Shown: positions 35,393-44,837 of the stretch, one piece after another
Layout: each line of letters opens with the position of its first letter
Numbering within the stretch: the stretch's first letter is position 1
Assembly (NCBI GenBank): GCA_016705575.1
Contig: JADIXX010000003.1
Span: 372,001-436,000 of the forward strand
DNA: 64,000 nt
Origin: Candidatus Aalborgicola defluviihabitans
Lineage (GTDB): Bacteria; Pseudomonadota; Gammaproteobacteria; Burkholderiales; Burkholderiaceae_C
Direction of reading: 5' to 3'
Position numbers and translations under genes: made by a program
The notes under the pieces: generated by a model
The model's input: only the letters and a program-made list of their open reading frames with translations
Told to the model about the DNA's origin: nothing
The model's database searches: none

Positions 35393-35601
35393 GGGGTGTG
35401 CCGCTGCCGGTTGCAGGTGCCGTGGCTGATGGCCAGGTTTTCCAGGTGACTATTGCCCCCTTGGCTCAAGGGGAGTATGTGCTCCAGCGTGGCATCGGCA
35501 TGCGCTACCGGCTGGCCGCACACCCAGCAGGGCACCACGCCGTGCAGTTGGCGGGCCACGGTTTTGTAGATTTTGTCGCGGGTCAGTCCCAGTTGGCTCA
35601 T
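35389..35601 (-). CDS. small HNH endonuclease-like protein
   Basis: The 70-residue protein has an HNH fold pattern: PCWVCG (Cys pair), LEHILPLSQGGNSHLENLAI and HGTCNRQRH. It overlaps thiL by ATGA upstream and pgpA by ATGA downstream, so it is coupled into the operon. Stand-alone HNH proteins of this size may nick or cut DNA; a housekeeping role in this operon is unknown. Confidence 0.75.
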   Translation of the reverse strand: MSQLGLTRDKIYKTVARQLHGVVPCWVCGQPVAHADATLEHILPLSQGGNSHLENLAISHGTCNRQRHTP

Positions 35602-36626
35602 GGTGCGCTCAGGGTTGAAGTGGTCAAAGACGCAAAGGTGTTAAGAACGGTTGCACCCTGCGCATCTACCAGGCGCAGGCCCGGTTCGGCGTCGATCTTG
35701 CCAATGCGCGTTAAGGGTGTGGCGCTGGCAATACTGGCACCCTGCACGGCGGCGCGCTGGGCTGGCGAGGCGGTGAATACCAACTCGTAATCGTCTCCGC
35801 CGCCCAGCACGCAGCGCAAGGCGGTTTCCTGCAATAGTTGTTGGTCAAATAGGGATCTAGCCCTCGTCAAATCTACATAAGAAGCTAGCAATTCAATAGC
35901 AATGTGGGTGTCAACCGTGGCGCCCACAGCCGAGCGTTCCAGAATGTGGCCCAGGTCGCCCAGCAGTCCGTCGCTGATGTCGGCCGCCGCGCTGGCAATT
36001 CCGCGCAGGGCCATGCCCAGCGCCACACGTGGTGTGGGGCATTCAAGCCGCTGGCGGGCGCTGGCCAGCACCGCATCCGGCAGGGCGAGGCGGCCTTGCA
36101 GCGCCTCCAGCGCCAGGCGGGCATCACCCAGGGTGCCGCTCACGTACAGGTCGTCGCCCGCTTGGGCTCCCCCACGGAGCAGAGCTTGCGTGGCGGGCTG
36201 CCCGGCGCGCGCAGTCGTGCCCGCTGGCACTTCGCCCAACACGGTGAGGCAAATGTTGAGCGGCCCGCGCGTGGTGTCGCCGCCCACCAGTTCGCAACCG
36301 TGGGCATCTGCCAGTGCCAACAGGCCTTGTGAAAACGCGTGCAGCCAGTTGGTGTTGGTGTCGGGCAGGGCCAAGGCCAGGGTAAAGGCCATAGGCCGCG
36401 CGCCACAGGCGGCCAGGTCGCTCAAATTGACGGCCAGTGCCTTGTGGCCCAGGGTGCGCGGGTCCACGTCGGGGAAGAAATGGCGACCTGCCACCAGCAT
36501 GTCGGTGGAGACAGCCATTTGCATACCGGGGCCCAGGCGCAACAGCGCGCAGTCGTCACCCACGCCCAGCACCGCGTTGGGTGTGGGGCGGGTGAAGTAG
36601 CGCCGGATCAGGTCAAACTCGCCCAT
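35598..36626 (-). CDS. thiL: thiamine-monophosphate kinase
   Basis: The 342-residue protein starts at ATG 36626 (MGEFDLIRRYF). It converts thiamine phosphate to thiamine diphosphate. ATP/Mg motifs are LGVGDDCALLRL, VSTDMLVAGRHFF and SDLAACGARP, with VGGDTTRG and the late GGGDDYELVFT. Residues AIELLASYVDLTRARSLFDQ are encoded by a repeat family I copy inside the domain, yet the frame is intact. The start overlaps the end of the upstream recombinase-family gene by 14 nt. Confidence 0.93.
   Translation of the reverse strand: MGEFDLIRRYFTRPTPNAVLGVGDDCALLRLGPGMQMAVSTDMLVAGRHFFPDVDPRTLGHKALAVNLSDLAACGARPMAFTLALALPDTNTNWLHAFSQGLLALADAHGCELVGGDTTRGPLNICLTVLGEVPAGTTARAGQPATQALLRGGAQAGDDLYVSGTLGDARLALEALQGRLALPDAVLASARQRLECPTPRVALGMALRGIASAAADISDGLLGDLGHILERSAVGATVDTHIAIELLASYVDLTRARSLFDQQLLQETALRCVLGGGDDYELVFTASPAQRAAVQGASIASATPLTRIGKIDAEPGLRLVDAQGATVLNTFASLTTSTLSAP
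35842..35903 (-). repeat. dispersed repeat family I, copy 6 (in-frame in thiL)
   Basis: On the minus strand it reads GCTATTGAATTGCTAGCTTC to the core TGACGAGGGCTAGATCCC. Confidence 0.7.
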
Positions 36627-38637
36627 CGGCTGGGTCTTGGTGGGTGGGCCATACAAATTGGCGAGGTGAGTGGCTCAGGCGCTGCCACAGCGCCCTGCGG
36701 ATGCGCACGCGCCCCAGGGGCGAGACGGCGTGGGCGCGCAAGGCTACGCGAAATGCCAGGTAGAAGCTCACCACCAGGTTGAGCAGCCCAATGAAGGGAA
36801 CGCTGGCCAGCGCCCACCACAGTGCCGGGCTGCGTACCACCTCCCAGCCCAGGCTGGCGCAGGCGGCGCCCAACTGTCCGCTGGACAGCGTGACGTGCCG
36901 CACCTCCAGGCCCAGGCCCAGAAAGGCGAAGATGGACGGCAGCAGCCCCATCATGAAGCCCAGCGAAATATTGGAGGAAAAACCGGAGATGTTTTTGCGC
37001 AGAAACTGCGCCCAACGGGCTGCGCGCTCGACGCCCAGCTGCTGTGTGATGCGCGGGTTGTAGCGCAGCGCCGAGTCCAACCGGTGCAACACAAACCAGT
37101 TCTCCACCCAGCCGGCAACGATGCTGGAAGAAAACAACAGCACCCCGGTGAACGCCGCAAACAGCAGGGAGGGGCCGACCAGGTCGAGCGATTCAAAGAC
37201 GTGCTCGGCCGTTTTTGCGTCGATCATGGGCTGCCCGGTCAACAGGCTCAGCACCAGGGACAGCAGCAGCGCCGCCGGGAAAACCACCGCCACGTTGCCC
37301 AGCACGGCCGCTACCTGGGAGCGCACCAGGTGCGTGACTTCGTCAACAAAGGCTTCGACGGCAGCGACATTCGACGTGTCACGCAGTTTGGCGGCCATGG
37401 CTGGCGCTGTCGTGGCGGGCTGCTTGGTGGCCAGTGTGTAGTGCAGCGACTGGATCAGTACAAAGCTTGCCGCGTACACCACGCCCGCCCAAAAACCAAA
37501 CCAGAACGCTGACATTCCCATCGCCATGACGGCAAATTTGAGGAAGGTGGTGATGGCGGTTACGGCTCCACCGCCGGCTGCGCTGCGCAGCATGGCGTGG
37601 TATTCGTCACGGGTGCGGGTGATGTAGTGTTCGCCGGTTTCGGCGCTGCGCTCGGTCACTTTGGCCGCCAGCAGCGAGGTGCTATTGGCCAGCAGCGCGC
37701 GCAGGCTGCGCTGGTACTGGCCCACGCTGGCCAGTTGCGACAGCAATTGGGCGCTGTGAATGTGGGTGGGTTCGCCCAGCAAGCAGTCCAGCAGGACCCG
37801 AACACGCAGTACACGCTCGCGCAACTGGCGCAGGCGAAATACCAAGTCTACCGAAATGCCATGCGCATCCAAGTGCGTGTAGGCGCTGGCCGCCGCAGCG
37901 CGGCAGGCCTCCAGTTGTTGGCACAGGCGCTTGTTGGCATCCTCCACCTGCTCGTGCGTACCACTGCCGTTTTGTTGGGCCAACCAGGCGTCACGCAGGG
38001 CGTCCACGCTGGCACCCAGCGCGTGGAACGGACTGTCTGAATGCGTCGGCACGCTCATGCGAATGCGAATCTCGGGGGAAAAACCTGCGGAGCGGATCTG
38101 GCTGGTGCAGAAATTAATGGCTTCCAGCAGTGTGTTTTGCCAGTGTGTGAGCGTGGGGCAGACACGTGCGTTGGGCCCGGTGGCGGGGGTGCTGAGCAGC
38201 ACACTCAGGCGCTGCAGCGTGGGCTCGGGCAGGGCAGCCAGCCAGGGCGCGTCCAGCGAGGCTGGCATGACCAGGGCAAACAGCTCTGAGGCGTCGTTGG
38301 TTTGCGGGGTTGTGGGTAGCAGCTTGTAGTGCAGGCGCTCCACCAGCTCGCTGATAAAGGCATTGCGGGTGGCAAAACCGTAATCCGAGAGCAGCGTGGT
38401 GCCGTCCACCGTGTCGAGCAAGGTGCGCCACCACACTTGCAGGCGGATTTGCACATGAAGATTGGCGTCCACGGCGTCCAGCAGTGCGTCGACACGGGCT
38501 ACTGCAGCTTCGGCGGAATTTTCGGAGCCACGAATCCAGTTGAACAGCGCGATCAGCCACAGGTGGCGGTGCACCAGGTCGGCGTCGGGGTTCACTGCAT
38601 CGAGCAGTGCGCCCAGTTCGGGCGTGGTGTCTTGCAT
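36613..38637 (-). CDS. membrane-embedded 'site-specific recombinase' family protein (PF10136 type)
   Basis: The 674-residue protein from ATG 38637 has an N-terminal helical half and at least six membrane helices in the C-terminal half (ITTFLKFAVMAMGMSAFWFG, VVFPAALLLSLVLSLL, LLFAAFTGVLLFSSSIVAGW, LGFMMGLLPSIFAFLGLG). It matches the family annotated from gonococcal Gcr as site-specific recombinase, although its many membrane segments make a recombinase role doubtful. Its start overlaps the apaG stop (TGATG), and its end overlaps thiL. Confidence 0.75.
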   Translation of the reverse strand: MQDTTPELGALLDAVNPDADLVHRHLWLIALFNWIRGSENSAEAAVARVDALLDAVDANLHVQIRLQVWWRTLLDTVDGTTLLSDYGFATRNAFISELVERLHYKLLPTTPQTNDASELFALVMPASLDAPWLAALPEPTLQRLSVLLSTPATGPNARVCPTLTHWQNTLLEAINFCTSQIRSAGFSPEIRIRMSVPTHSDSPFHALGASVDALRDAWLAQQNGSGTHEQVEDANKRLCQQLEACRAAAASAYTHLDAHGISVDLVFRLRQLRERVLRVRVLLDCLLGEPTHIHSAQLLSQLASVGQYQRSLRALLANSTSLLAAKVTERSAETGEHYITRTRDEYHAMLRSAAGGGAVTAITTFLKFAVMAMGMSAFWFGFWAGVVYAASFVLIQSLHYTLATKQPATTAPAMAAKLRDTSNVAAVEAFVDEVTHLVRSQVAAVLGNVAVVFPAALLLSLVLSLLTGQPMIDAKTAEHVFESLDLVGPSLLFAAFTGVLLFSSSIVAGWVENWFVLHRLDSALRYNPRITQQLGVERAARWAQFLRKNISGFSSNISLGFMMGLLPSIFAFLGLGLEVRHVTLSSGQLGAACASLGWEVVRSPALWWALASVPFIGLLNLVVSFYLAFRVALRAHAVSPLGRVRIRRALWQRLSHSPRQFVWPTHQDPADGRV

Positions 38638-39036
38638 CAATGCAGCGTGCGTGATCCGCCGGTGCCAGCGTCGCCGCTCAGCGCGTCCAGCACAAACATG
38701 GGTACGTCTGCATCGAATTTTTCTCCGTCTTCGGCCACACAAAAAAGCTGCCGTGCATGGTGCCGGTGGGCGTGGCCAGGCGTGTGCCGCTGGTGTATTC
38801 AAACGCCTGCCCCGGTTTGAGCAGGGGTTGCTGGCCCACCACGCCCAGGCCTTTGACTTTTCGGTGCGGCCGTTGGCGTCGTTGACATTCCAGGTGCGCG
38901 AGATCACCTGGGCCGGAATGTCACCCGTGTTGGTGATGGTGATGGTGTACGCAAACACGTACAGACCTTCGTCCACAGCCGAATGCTCGGGCAGAAATTG
39001 CGGAATGACTTCGACGGTAATTTGGTATTTGGACAT
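38637..39036 (-). CDS. apaG: ApaG family protein, two frameshifts as read
   Basis: The product begins MSKYQITVEVIPQFLPEHS and shows the ApaG beta-sandwich core YVFAYTITITNTGDIPAQVI. The frame breaks at about 38856-38860 and again at the A/T run 38741-38746. Reading through gives GLGVVGQQPLLKPGQAFEY, TSGTRLATPTGTMHGSFF and a normal end at 38637-38639. The raw sequence therefore looks like a false fusion of ApaG with the downstream membrane protein. ApaG's biochemical role is unsettled. Confidence 0.82.
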
Positions 39037-39092
39037 GGGAGACAATGCTATCTGAAAACCCAGGTGGCATAGCGCGCCATTAAACTCGGGGC

Positions 39093-39769
39093 ATGACCTA
39101 CCGTATCGCCCCCTCCATACTCGCCGCCGACTTTGCCCGTCTGGGTGAAGAAGTCAAAAACGTCATCGCCGCTGGCTCCGATTGGATCCATTTCGACGTG
39201 ATGGACAACCATTACGTGCCCAACTCTCACCTTTGGCCCCATGGTGTGCCAGGCCTTGAAGCCCCACGCCAAGACGCCCGCCGGCGTGGCCGTACCGATT
39301 GATGTGCACCTGATGATTTCGCCAGTGGATGCGTTGGCGGAGCAGTTTGCCGATGCCGGAGCCGACACCATCAGCTTCCACCCCGACGCTGCGGGCCATG
39401 TGCACCGCTCCATTCAGGTCATCAAGTCCAGGGTGTGAAGGCTGGCCTGGTGTTCAACCCGGCCGAGCCGCTGGACGTGCTGGACTGGGTGATTGACGAC
39501 ATTGACCTGGTGCTGATTATGAGCGTGAACCCCGGCTTTGGCGGGCAGAGTTTCATCGATTCGGCGCTGCGCAAAATTGAAGATGTGCGCCGGCGCATCA
39601 TCGCCAGCGGCAAAGACATTCGCCTGGAGGTGGACGGCGGCATCAAGGTGGACAACATTCGCCGCGCAGCCGACGCTGGCGCCGACACCTTTGTGGCGGG
39701 CAGCGCGATTTTGGTAAACCCGACTACAAGAGTGTGATCGACGCCATGCGCGCCCAACTGGCTGCATAG
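39093..39769 (+). CDS. rpe: ribulose-phosphate 3-epimerase, three frameshifts as read
   Basis: Segments IAPSILAADFARLGEEVKNV and DWIHFDVMDNHYVPN, then VPIDVHLMISPVDALAEQFA, then IMSVNPGFGGQSFIDSALRK and LEVDGGIKVDNI belong to one Rpe protein spread over three frames. Breaks are near 39223-39227 (extra T), 39427-39430 (CC for CCC) and 39709-39712 (TTTT for TTTTT). All lie in or by homopolymers, so sequencing error is likely. Rpe interconverts ribulose- and xylulose-5-phosphate. The gene is divergent from apaG. Confidence 0.88.
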
Positions 39770-39791
39770 CGTGTGCGCCCCAGAGGGCAGG

Positions 39792-40375
39792 TTATTTGAT
39801 GCCCAGCATGGCATCCTTGAGTGCGTGGTCGGCTGGAACCGGGCCAAACCAAATTGACATGATGGCCTTGAAGAAGGCGGGCTCCGTGAAAGGCTCGCCC
39901 TGGACCTTGCCCTTGGCAGTGATCACCAGTCCGGTGCCGGGAATCCAGTCTAGGGTGATGATGTCTCCCGGCACCAGCACTTTGTTGACGGTGAAGATGT
40001 CGCCCATGCGGATCAGGCCAGGGACCAGTTTGGACATTTCGGCCTTGGGGGTGTTGTCTTCCACACCGCGGGTAAGCAGCTTACCGAAGGCTCCGGCTTC
40101 AATTTCCCGCAAAAAGGTCATGGTCAGTCGCTTGGGGCCGGGGGCGGCGATCAGTTCTTCCAGTGACGTCACCTTTTTGGTGGTGTGGAGACTGCCACAT
40201 ACACCTTGAAAATAGCCTTGTAGCGCGTGCCGGCGCCATTGAGCTGCAGTGCTGTGCCACCGACATTGACGCTGTCTTCCACCTTGACGCCATGGATGAC
40301 CGTGGTGGCTGCAGTGGCCCCCAAACTGAACAGCAATGCAAAAGCAAGGAGCAGGACGCGGTGAATCAGGCGCAT
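39792..40375 (-). CDS. chalcone isomerase-like periplasmic protein, copy 1, frameshifted as read
   Basis: A signal peptide (MRLIHRVLLLAFALLFSLGA) is followed by HGVKVEDSVNVGGTALQLNG, the start of a CHI-like (Chalcone_3) domain. The frame shifts at about 40190, after FKVYVA. The rest (ELIAAPGPKRLTMTFLREIE, DWIPGTGLVITAKGKVQGEP) matches the neighbouring paralogue. Bacterial members of this family have no proven isomerase activity. It is a tandem duplicate with the gene at 40480-41067, and both share an upstream palindrome. Confidence 0.72.
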
Positions 40376-40396
40376 GGTGTGGGTTCCTCAAAAGTG

Positions 40397-40406
40397 AACG
40401 ATCGTT
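40397..40406. promoter_or_regulatory. palindromic operator-like site upstream of copy 1
   Basis: AACGATCGTT is a perfect 10-bp palindrome in the context GTGAACGATCGTTCGT, 21 nt before the start codon. The sequence resembles TetR-family operators. A near-identical site precedes copy 2. Confidence 0.5.
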
Positions 40407-40479
40407 CGTATCAGTGATGGCGCAATTGTCCGCCCTCGCGTGTGCGAGGGCATTGGGGTTTTGCGGATAGGTACTTTTA

Positions 40480-41067
40480 CTAGGACATGTCACCCATCAG
40501 GTTTTCCTTGAGTTTCCAGTAGGCAGGGTTGGGGCCAAGCCAGATGCCCATCAGGGCCTTGAAGAACTCGGGTTCCTTGAAGATTTCAGGCTGTACCTTG
40601 CCTTTGACAGTGATGACCAGTCCGGTGCCGGGTTGCCAATCCATGATGATGGATTCGCCGGGAGCGAAACTTTTGTGGATGGAAAAGAGCTCGCTCATCT
40701 TCAGCAGGCCAGGAACCAGCTTGGACATTTCGGCCTTGGGGTTGTTGTCCTCCATGCCGCGGGTGAGCAGTTTGCCGAAGGGACCGGCTTCAATGTCGCG
40801 CGTCATCACCAACGTCATACGTTTGGGGCCGGGGGCTGCCATCAGTTCCTCCCAATTCTTGACCTTTTTGGTGGTGTACAGCTCTGCCACATACACCTTG
40901 AACGGCCCCTTGTAACGAATACCTGCGCCGTTGAGCTGTAGTTTGGTGCCGACCACGGTGGCGCTGTCCTCCACCTTGACGCCAGCAATGTCAATGGTGG
41001 CTGCGAATGCCGTTGCTCCAAGAAACAGCGCAAGGGCGCCAGTGGCCAAATGTTTGTGGATATGCAT
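40480..41067 (-). CDS. chalcone isomerase-like periplasmic protein, copy 2
   Basis: The 195-residue intact paralogue starts at ATG 41067 with a signal peptide (HKHLATGALALFLGATAFAA). Domain segments are AGVKVEDSATVVGTKLQLNG, FKVYVAELYTTKKVKNWEEL and DWQPGTGLVITVKGKVQPEI. It is clearly homologous to the downstream copy along its full length. The substrate is unknown; a fatty-acid or small-ligand binding role is possible for this fold. Confidence 0.82.
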   Translation of the reverse strand: MHIHKHLATGALALFLGATAFAATIDIAGVKVEDSATVVGTKLQLNGAGIRYKGPFKVYVAELYTTKKVKNWEELMAAPGPKRMTLVMTRDIEAGPFGKLLTRGMEDNNPKAEMSKLVPGLLKMSELFSIHKSFAPGESIIMDWQPGTGLVITVKGKVQPEIFKEPEFFKALMGIWLGPNPAYWKLKENLMGDMS

Positions 41068-41090
41068 GGTGTGTTTCGCCTTAAAAAGTG

Positions 41091-41100
41091 AACTATCGTT
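41091..41100. promoter_or_regulatory. palindromic operator-like site upstream of copy 2
   Basis: AACTATCGTT in the context GTGAACTATCGTTCGT has one mismatch from the copy 1 site and a similar distance (23 nt) to the start. Confidence 0.45.
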
Positions 41101-41121
41101 CGTTTTTTTATCTGAGTCCAT

Positions 41122-41489
41122 TCTGCGCTGTTAATCTCCAGTGGCCGTATAGGGTTTTCACGAAGTCTGAAGGGGCGCGTTGGCGTCGTCACGCGGATGA
41201 AGGACGTCGGTTTGCTACACTGCGCCCATGTTCATTCACCGCATCGTCATCACGGGTTGTAGCGACCGGGGGGCTTGGCCCTGGCGTACGCGGACCATCA
41301 TGCCTGAACCCGTCGTTGCGGTTGGCGCCTGATTTTCGGCTCCATCATTGCTGCGCACACAGGGTTCTGCGCGAACAAGCGGCCAGGGAACCCACCCCGA
41401 CACCTTGCGCGCAACCAGTCTTTCCCCAAAGAGAACAACTGCAGGCGTTGGTGGCACTTGGTGCTACCTTGCAATGAGAGGACTCACCC
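41122..41489. other. region before trpE with a possible short-chain dehydrogenase remnant
   Basis: From ATG 41228 the sequence reads HRIVITGCSDRG and, after a one-base shift, GLALAYADHH, like the Rossmann start of an SDR enzyme. Stops follow within 30 codons. A frame ending REQLQALVALGATLQ at 41477 could be another fragment. No intact gene or clear Trp-rich leader peptide was found. Confidence 0.35.
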
Positions 41490-43026
41490 GTGATCTCTGA
41501 ACCCGAATTTCAGGCCCTGGCCGCGCAAGGCTACAACCGCATTCCGCTGATGGCACAGGCCTTTGCCGATCTGGAAACACCGCTCTCCCTGTACCTGAAA
41601 CTAGCCTGGGCCCCTGGCGACATTGTCACTACCCATCTCGAAGCTGGCAAATACAGCTTCTTGCTCGAATCCGTCGTCGGTGGTGAGCGCTTTGGGCGCT
41701 ACAGTTTCATTGGCCTGCCGGCCCGCACCCTGGTGCGCGCCAGTGGCTTCGGGCCCGATGCCCGAACCGAAGTGGTGACCGACGGCGTGGTGGTGGAGAG
41801 CGCCAGTGGCAACCCGCTGGACTTCATCGCCGATTACCAGAAGCGCTTCAAGGTCGCGCTGCGGCCGGGCTTACCGCGTTTTTGCGGCGGTTTGGCGGGT
41901 TATTTTGGCTACGACGCCGTGCGCTACATCGAGAAAAAGCTGCAAGACACCTGCCCACCCGATGAGCTGGGTTGCCCCGATATCCTGCTGCTGCAGTGCG
42001 AAGAGCTGGCTGTTATTGACAACCTGTCGGGCAAGCTCTACCTCATCGTCTATGCCGACCCCGGGCAGCCAGAGGCCTATTCCCGTGGCAAACGCCGCCT
42101 GCGTGAGCTCAAAGACCGCTTGGCCCAGGCGGTCAGCATTCCGGCCGTCAAGCCCACGCAAAGCCACCCCGCCCAGCGCGACTTTGCCAAGGCCGATTAC
42201 ATCGCCGCTGTGGAGCGCGCCAAAGAGCTGATTGCCGGCGGCGATTTCCATGCAGGTGCAGTTGGGCCAACGCATCAAGAAGCGCTATACCGAGTCACCG
42301 CTGTCGTTGTACCGCGCGCTGCGCTCGCTCAATCCCAGCCCCTATATGTACTACTACCACTTTGGAGATTTCCATGTGGTGGGTGCCTCGCCGGAGATTC
42401 TGGTGCGCCAGGAGCAGGTCAACACGGCGGGCGTGACCGAACAAAAGATTACCATTCGCCCATTGGCCGGCACCCGTCCGCGTGGCGCGACCCCCGAGGC
42501 CGACAAAGCCGCCGAAGCGGAGTTGATCAACGACCCCAAGGAGCGCGCCGAGCACGTCATGCTGATCGACCTGGCCCGCAACGACATCGGTCGCATTGCC
42601 AAGATCGGCAGCGTCAAGGTGTCCGATGCTTTCTGCGTGGAGCGCTACAGCCACGTCATGCACATCGTGAGCAACGTGGAGGGGACGCTCAAGGACGGCA
42701 TGACCAGCATGGACGTGCTCAAGGCCACCTTTCCGGCCGGCACCCTCACCGGTGCGCCCAAGGTGCACGCCATGGAGCTGATTGACCAGCTGGAGCCCAC
42801 CAAGCGCGGCCTCTACGGCGGCGCCTGCGGCTACCTGAGCTACGCCGGTGACATGGACGTGGCCATTGCCATTCGCACCGGCATCATCAAGAACCAGACC
42901 CTGTACGTGCAGGCGGCGGCCGGCGTGGTGGCTGACAGCGTGCCGGAACTGGAATGGAAAGAAACCGAAGCCAAGGCCCGCGCCCTGTTGCGCGCCGCCG
43001 AGCTGGTGGAAGAAGGGCTGGAGTAA
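41490..43026 (+). CDS. trpE: anthranilate synthase component I, frameshifted as read
   Basis: GTG 41490 follows GAGAGGA. The N-terminal part (GKYSFLLESVVGGERFGRYS with the feedback-site LLES) and the chorismate-binding part (RPLAGTRPRGATPEADKAAE, LIDLARNDIGRI, GTLTGAPKVHAMELI) are complete. One extra C at about 42245-42250 (GATTTCCATG for GATTTCATG) changes frame. TrpE makes anthranilate with TrpG, which begins 4 nt after its stop. Function is probably intact in the organism. Confidence 0.92.
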
Positions 43027-43030
43027 CACC

Positions 43031-43618
43031 ATGAGCGAAAAAATAAAACTCTTGATGATCGACAACTACGACAGCTTCACCTACAACATCGTCCAGTACT
43101 TTGGTGAGTTGGGTGCGGAGGTGGAAGTGTTTCGCAACGACGAAATCACGGTGGAAGGCATTGCCCAGCGCAATCCTGACCGCCTGGTGGTCTCACCCGG
43201 CCCTTGCTCCCCGGCTGAGGCGGGCATTTCGGTTGCGGCCATTCAGCACTTCATGGGCAAGCTACCCATCCTGGGCGTGTGCCTGGGGCACCAAAGCATT
43301 GGCGCGGCGCTGGGGGGCACCATCATCCGGGCGCAGCAACTCATGCACGGCAAAACCAGTGTTATCACCACCACGCAAGAAGGCGTGTTTGCTGGCCTGC
43401 CCAAGCAGTTCACGGTGAACCGCTACCACTCGCTGGCCATTGAGCGCGCCACCTGCCCCAAAGAGCTGGCCATCACCGCCTGGACGGACGACGGCGAGAT
43501 CATGGGCATACGGCACACGGGTCTGGCCCAAGCCGTGCGCATGGAGGGGGTGCAGTTTCACCCCGAGTCCATCCTGACCGAGCACGGGCACGCAATGCTG
43601 AAAAACTTTTTGCAATGA
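43031..43618 (+). CDS. trpG: anthranilate synthase component II (glutamine amidotransferase)
   Basis: The 195-residue class I amidotransferase starts at ATG 43031. DNYDSFTYNIVQYFGELG opens the domain, the nucleophile Cys lies in ILGVCLGHQSIGAALGG, and the His-Glu pair in GVQFHPESILTEHG. It supplies ammonia to TrpE and, in many Betaproteobacteria, also to aminodeoxychorismate synthase. trpD follows only after two unrelated genes. Confidence 0.95.
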   Translation: MSEKIKLLMIDNYDSFTYNIVQYFGELGAEVEVFRNDEITVEGIAQRNPDRLVVSPGPCSPAEAGISVAAIQHFMGKLPILGVCLGHQSIGAALGGTIIRAQQLMHGKTSVITTTQEGVFAGLPKQFTVNRYHSLAIERATCPKELAITAWTDDGEIMGIRHTGLAQAVRMEGVQFHPESILTEHGHAMLKNFLQ

Positions 43619-43620
43619 AG

Positions 43621-43680
43621 TTACTATAAAAATAGTAGCTACTCACGTAACGTATCCGAGGGCTGGAGGCCAATATGACT
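43621..43680 (+). repeat. dispersed repeat family I, copy 7 (between trpG and threonine aldolase gene)
   Basis: TTACTATAAAAATAGTAGCT leads to the core TCCGAGGGCTGGAGGCC. The downstream gene's start codon (43675) lies at the end of the repeat. Confidence 0.7.
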
Positions 43681-44805
43681 GATAAGAATTTGCCAGTGGT
43701 TGATCTGCGCAGCGACACCGTCACCCAACCCACGCCGGCCATGCGCGCGGCCATGATGGCGGCCCCGCTGGGTGACGACGTGTTTGGCGATGACCCCACT
43801 GTGAACGCGCTGCAAGACAAGCTCGCTGCGCTGCTGGGCTTTGAGGCTGCGCTGTTCATGCCCACTGGCACGCAGAGCAACCTGTGCGCCATCTTGGCGC
43901 ACTGTGGGCGTGGCGATGAGTACATCGTGGGGCAGTTGGCCCACACCTACCGCTTTGAAGGCGGTGGTGCTGCCGTGCTGGGCAGCGTGCAACCCCAGCC
44001 GCTGGCGCAAGATGCCGCAGGCCAAATGGCGCTGGCCGATGTGGCTGGCGCCATCAAACCCGACGACTGCCACTTTGCCCGCACCCGCCTTTTGTGCCTG
44101 GAAAACACCTGGAACGGTCACCCAATGCCCTGGGACTATTTGCAGTCCATGGCGACGCTGGCGCGTAGCAAGGGGCTGGCGCTGCATCTGGACGGTGCGC
44201 GCTTGTTCAATGCCGCCTAGCGGCCACCGACGCGGGCCGCCCCAAGTGGTGACGGCCTCGGGGCAGCCAACACAAGGGGGGGCGCTATGGATTCGGCAAG
44301 GCGCATTACCAGTCTGTTTGACAGTGTCTCGGTCTGTTTCAGCAAGGGGCTTGGCGCGCCGGTTGGCTCAGTGCTGTGTGGCAGCCGCGAGCTGATTGCC
44401 CGCGCCCACCGCATCCGAAAAATGGCCGGCGGCGGCATGCGCCAAGTGGGTCTGCTGGCGGCAGCCGCTAGCTACGCGCTGGACCACCATGTGGAGCGTC
44501 TGGCGGATGACCATGCCATGGCCCAGCGCCTGGCGCAGGGGCTGCAGGGCATCAACGGCTTGACGGTGCGCTCGGCCCAGACCAATATCGTGTTTGTGGA
44601 CGTGGCGGGTGACTGCAGCCCGGCCTTGCTGGCCTTTTTGAAGGCGCGGGGCGTACTGGCCACCGGCTTGATTGGCCTGCGCTTTGTGACCCACCTGGAT
44701 GTGGATGCGGCGGGTATTGACCGCGCCATCCAGGGCGTGCGGGCATTCTTCGCCCAGCAGGGTGGGGCCGTGGCCAGTGCCGGCGCCGCTGGCGGGCCCT
44801 ACTAA
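43675..44805 (+). pseudogene. ltaE: low-specificity L-threonine aldolase, interrupted by an amber codon and repeat
   Basis: The first part (VVDLRSDTVTQPTPAMRAAM to LHLDGARLFNAA) and the second (FDSVSVCFSKGLGAPVGSVL, containing the PLP lysine, to VRAFFAQQG) make a full aldolase. Between them, 44218-44220 is TAG and the next 60 or so nt carry a GGGCCGCCCCAAG repeat. Both halves are in the same frame, so only the amber codon separates them. The enzyme cleaves threonine or allo-threonine to glycine and acetaldehyde. Real decay or a base-call error at TAG cannot be told apart here. Confidence 0.8.
44232..44285. repeat. REP-like repeat family III inside ltaE
   Basis: CGGGCCGCCCCAAGTGG followed by GACGGCCTCGGGGCAGCC and a run of seven G resembles the pilT-pilU repeat at 6620-6712. 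Confidence 0.55.
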
Positions 44806-44837
44806 GCTACTTAGCACCGCCACCAAGCCGCGCCGCC

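Noticed and set aside
36613..39045. An apparent 810-residue ApaG-recombinase fusion protein
   Set aside because: The joining stretch is out-of-frame apaG sequence; two single-base corrections restore apaG and its overlap with a separate ATG at 38637.
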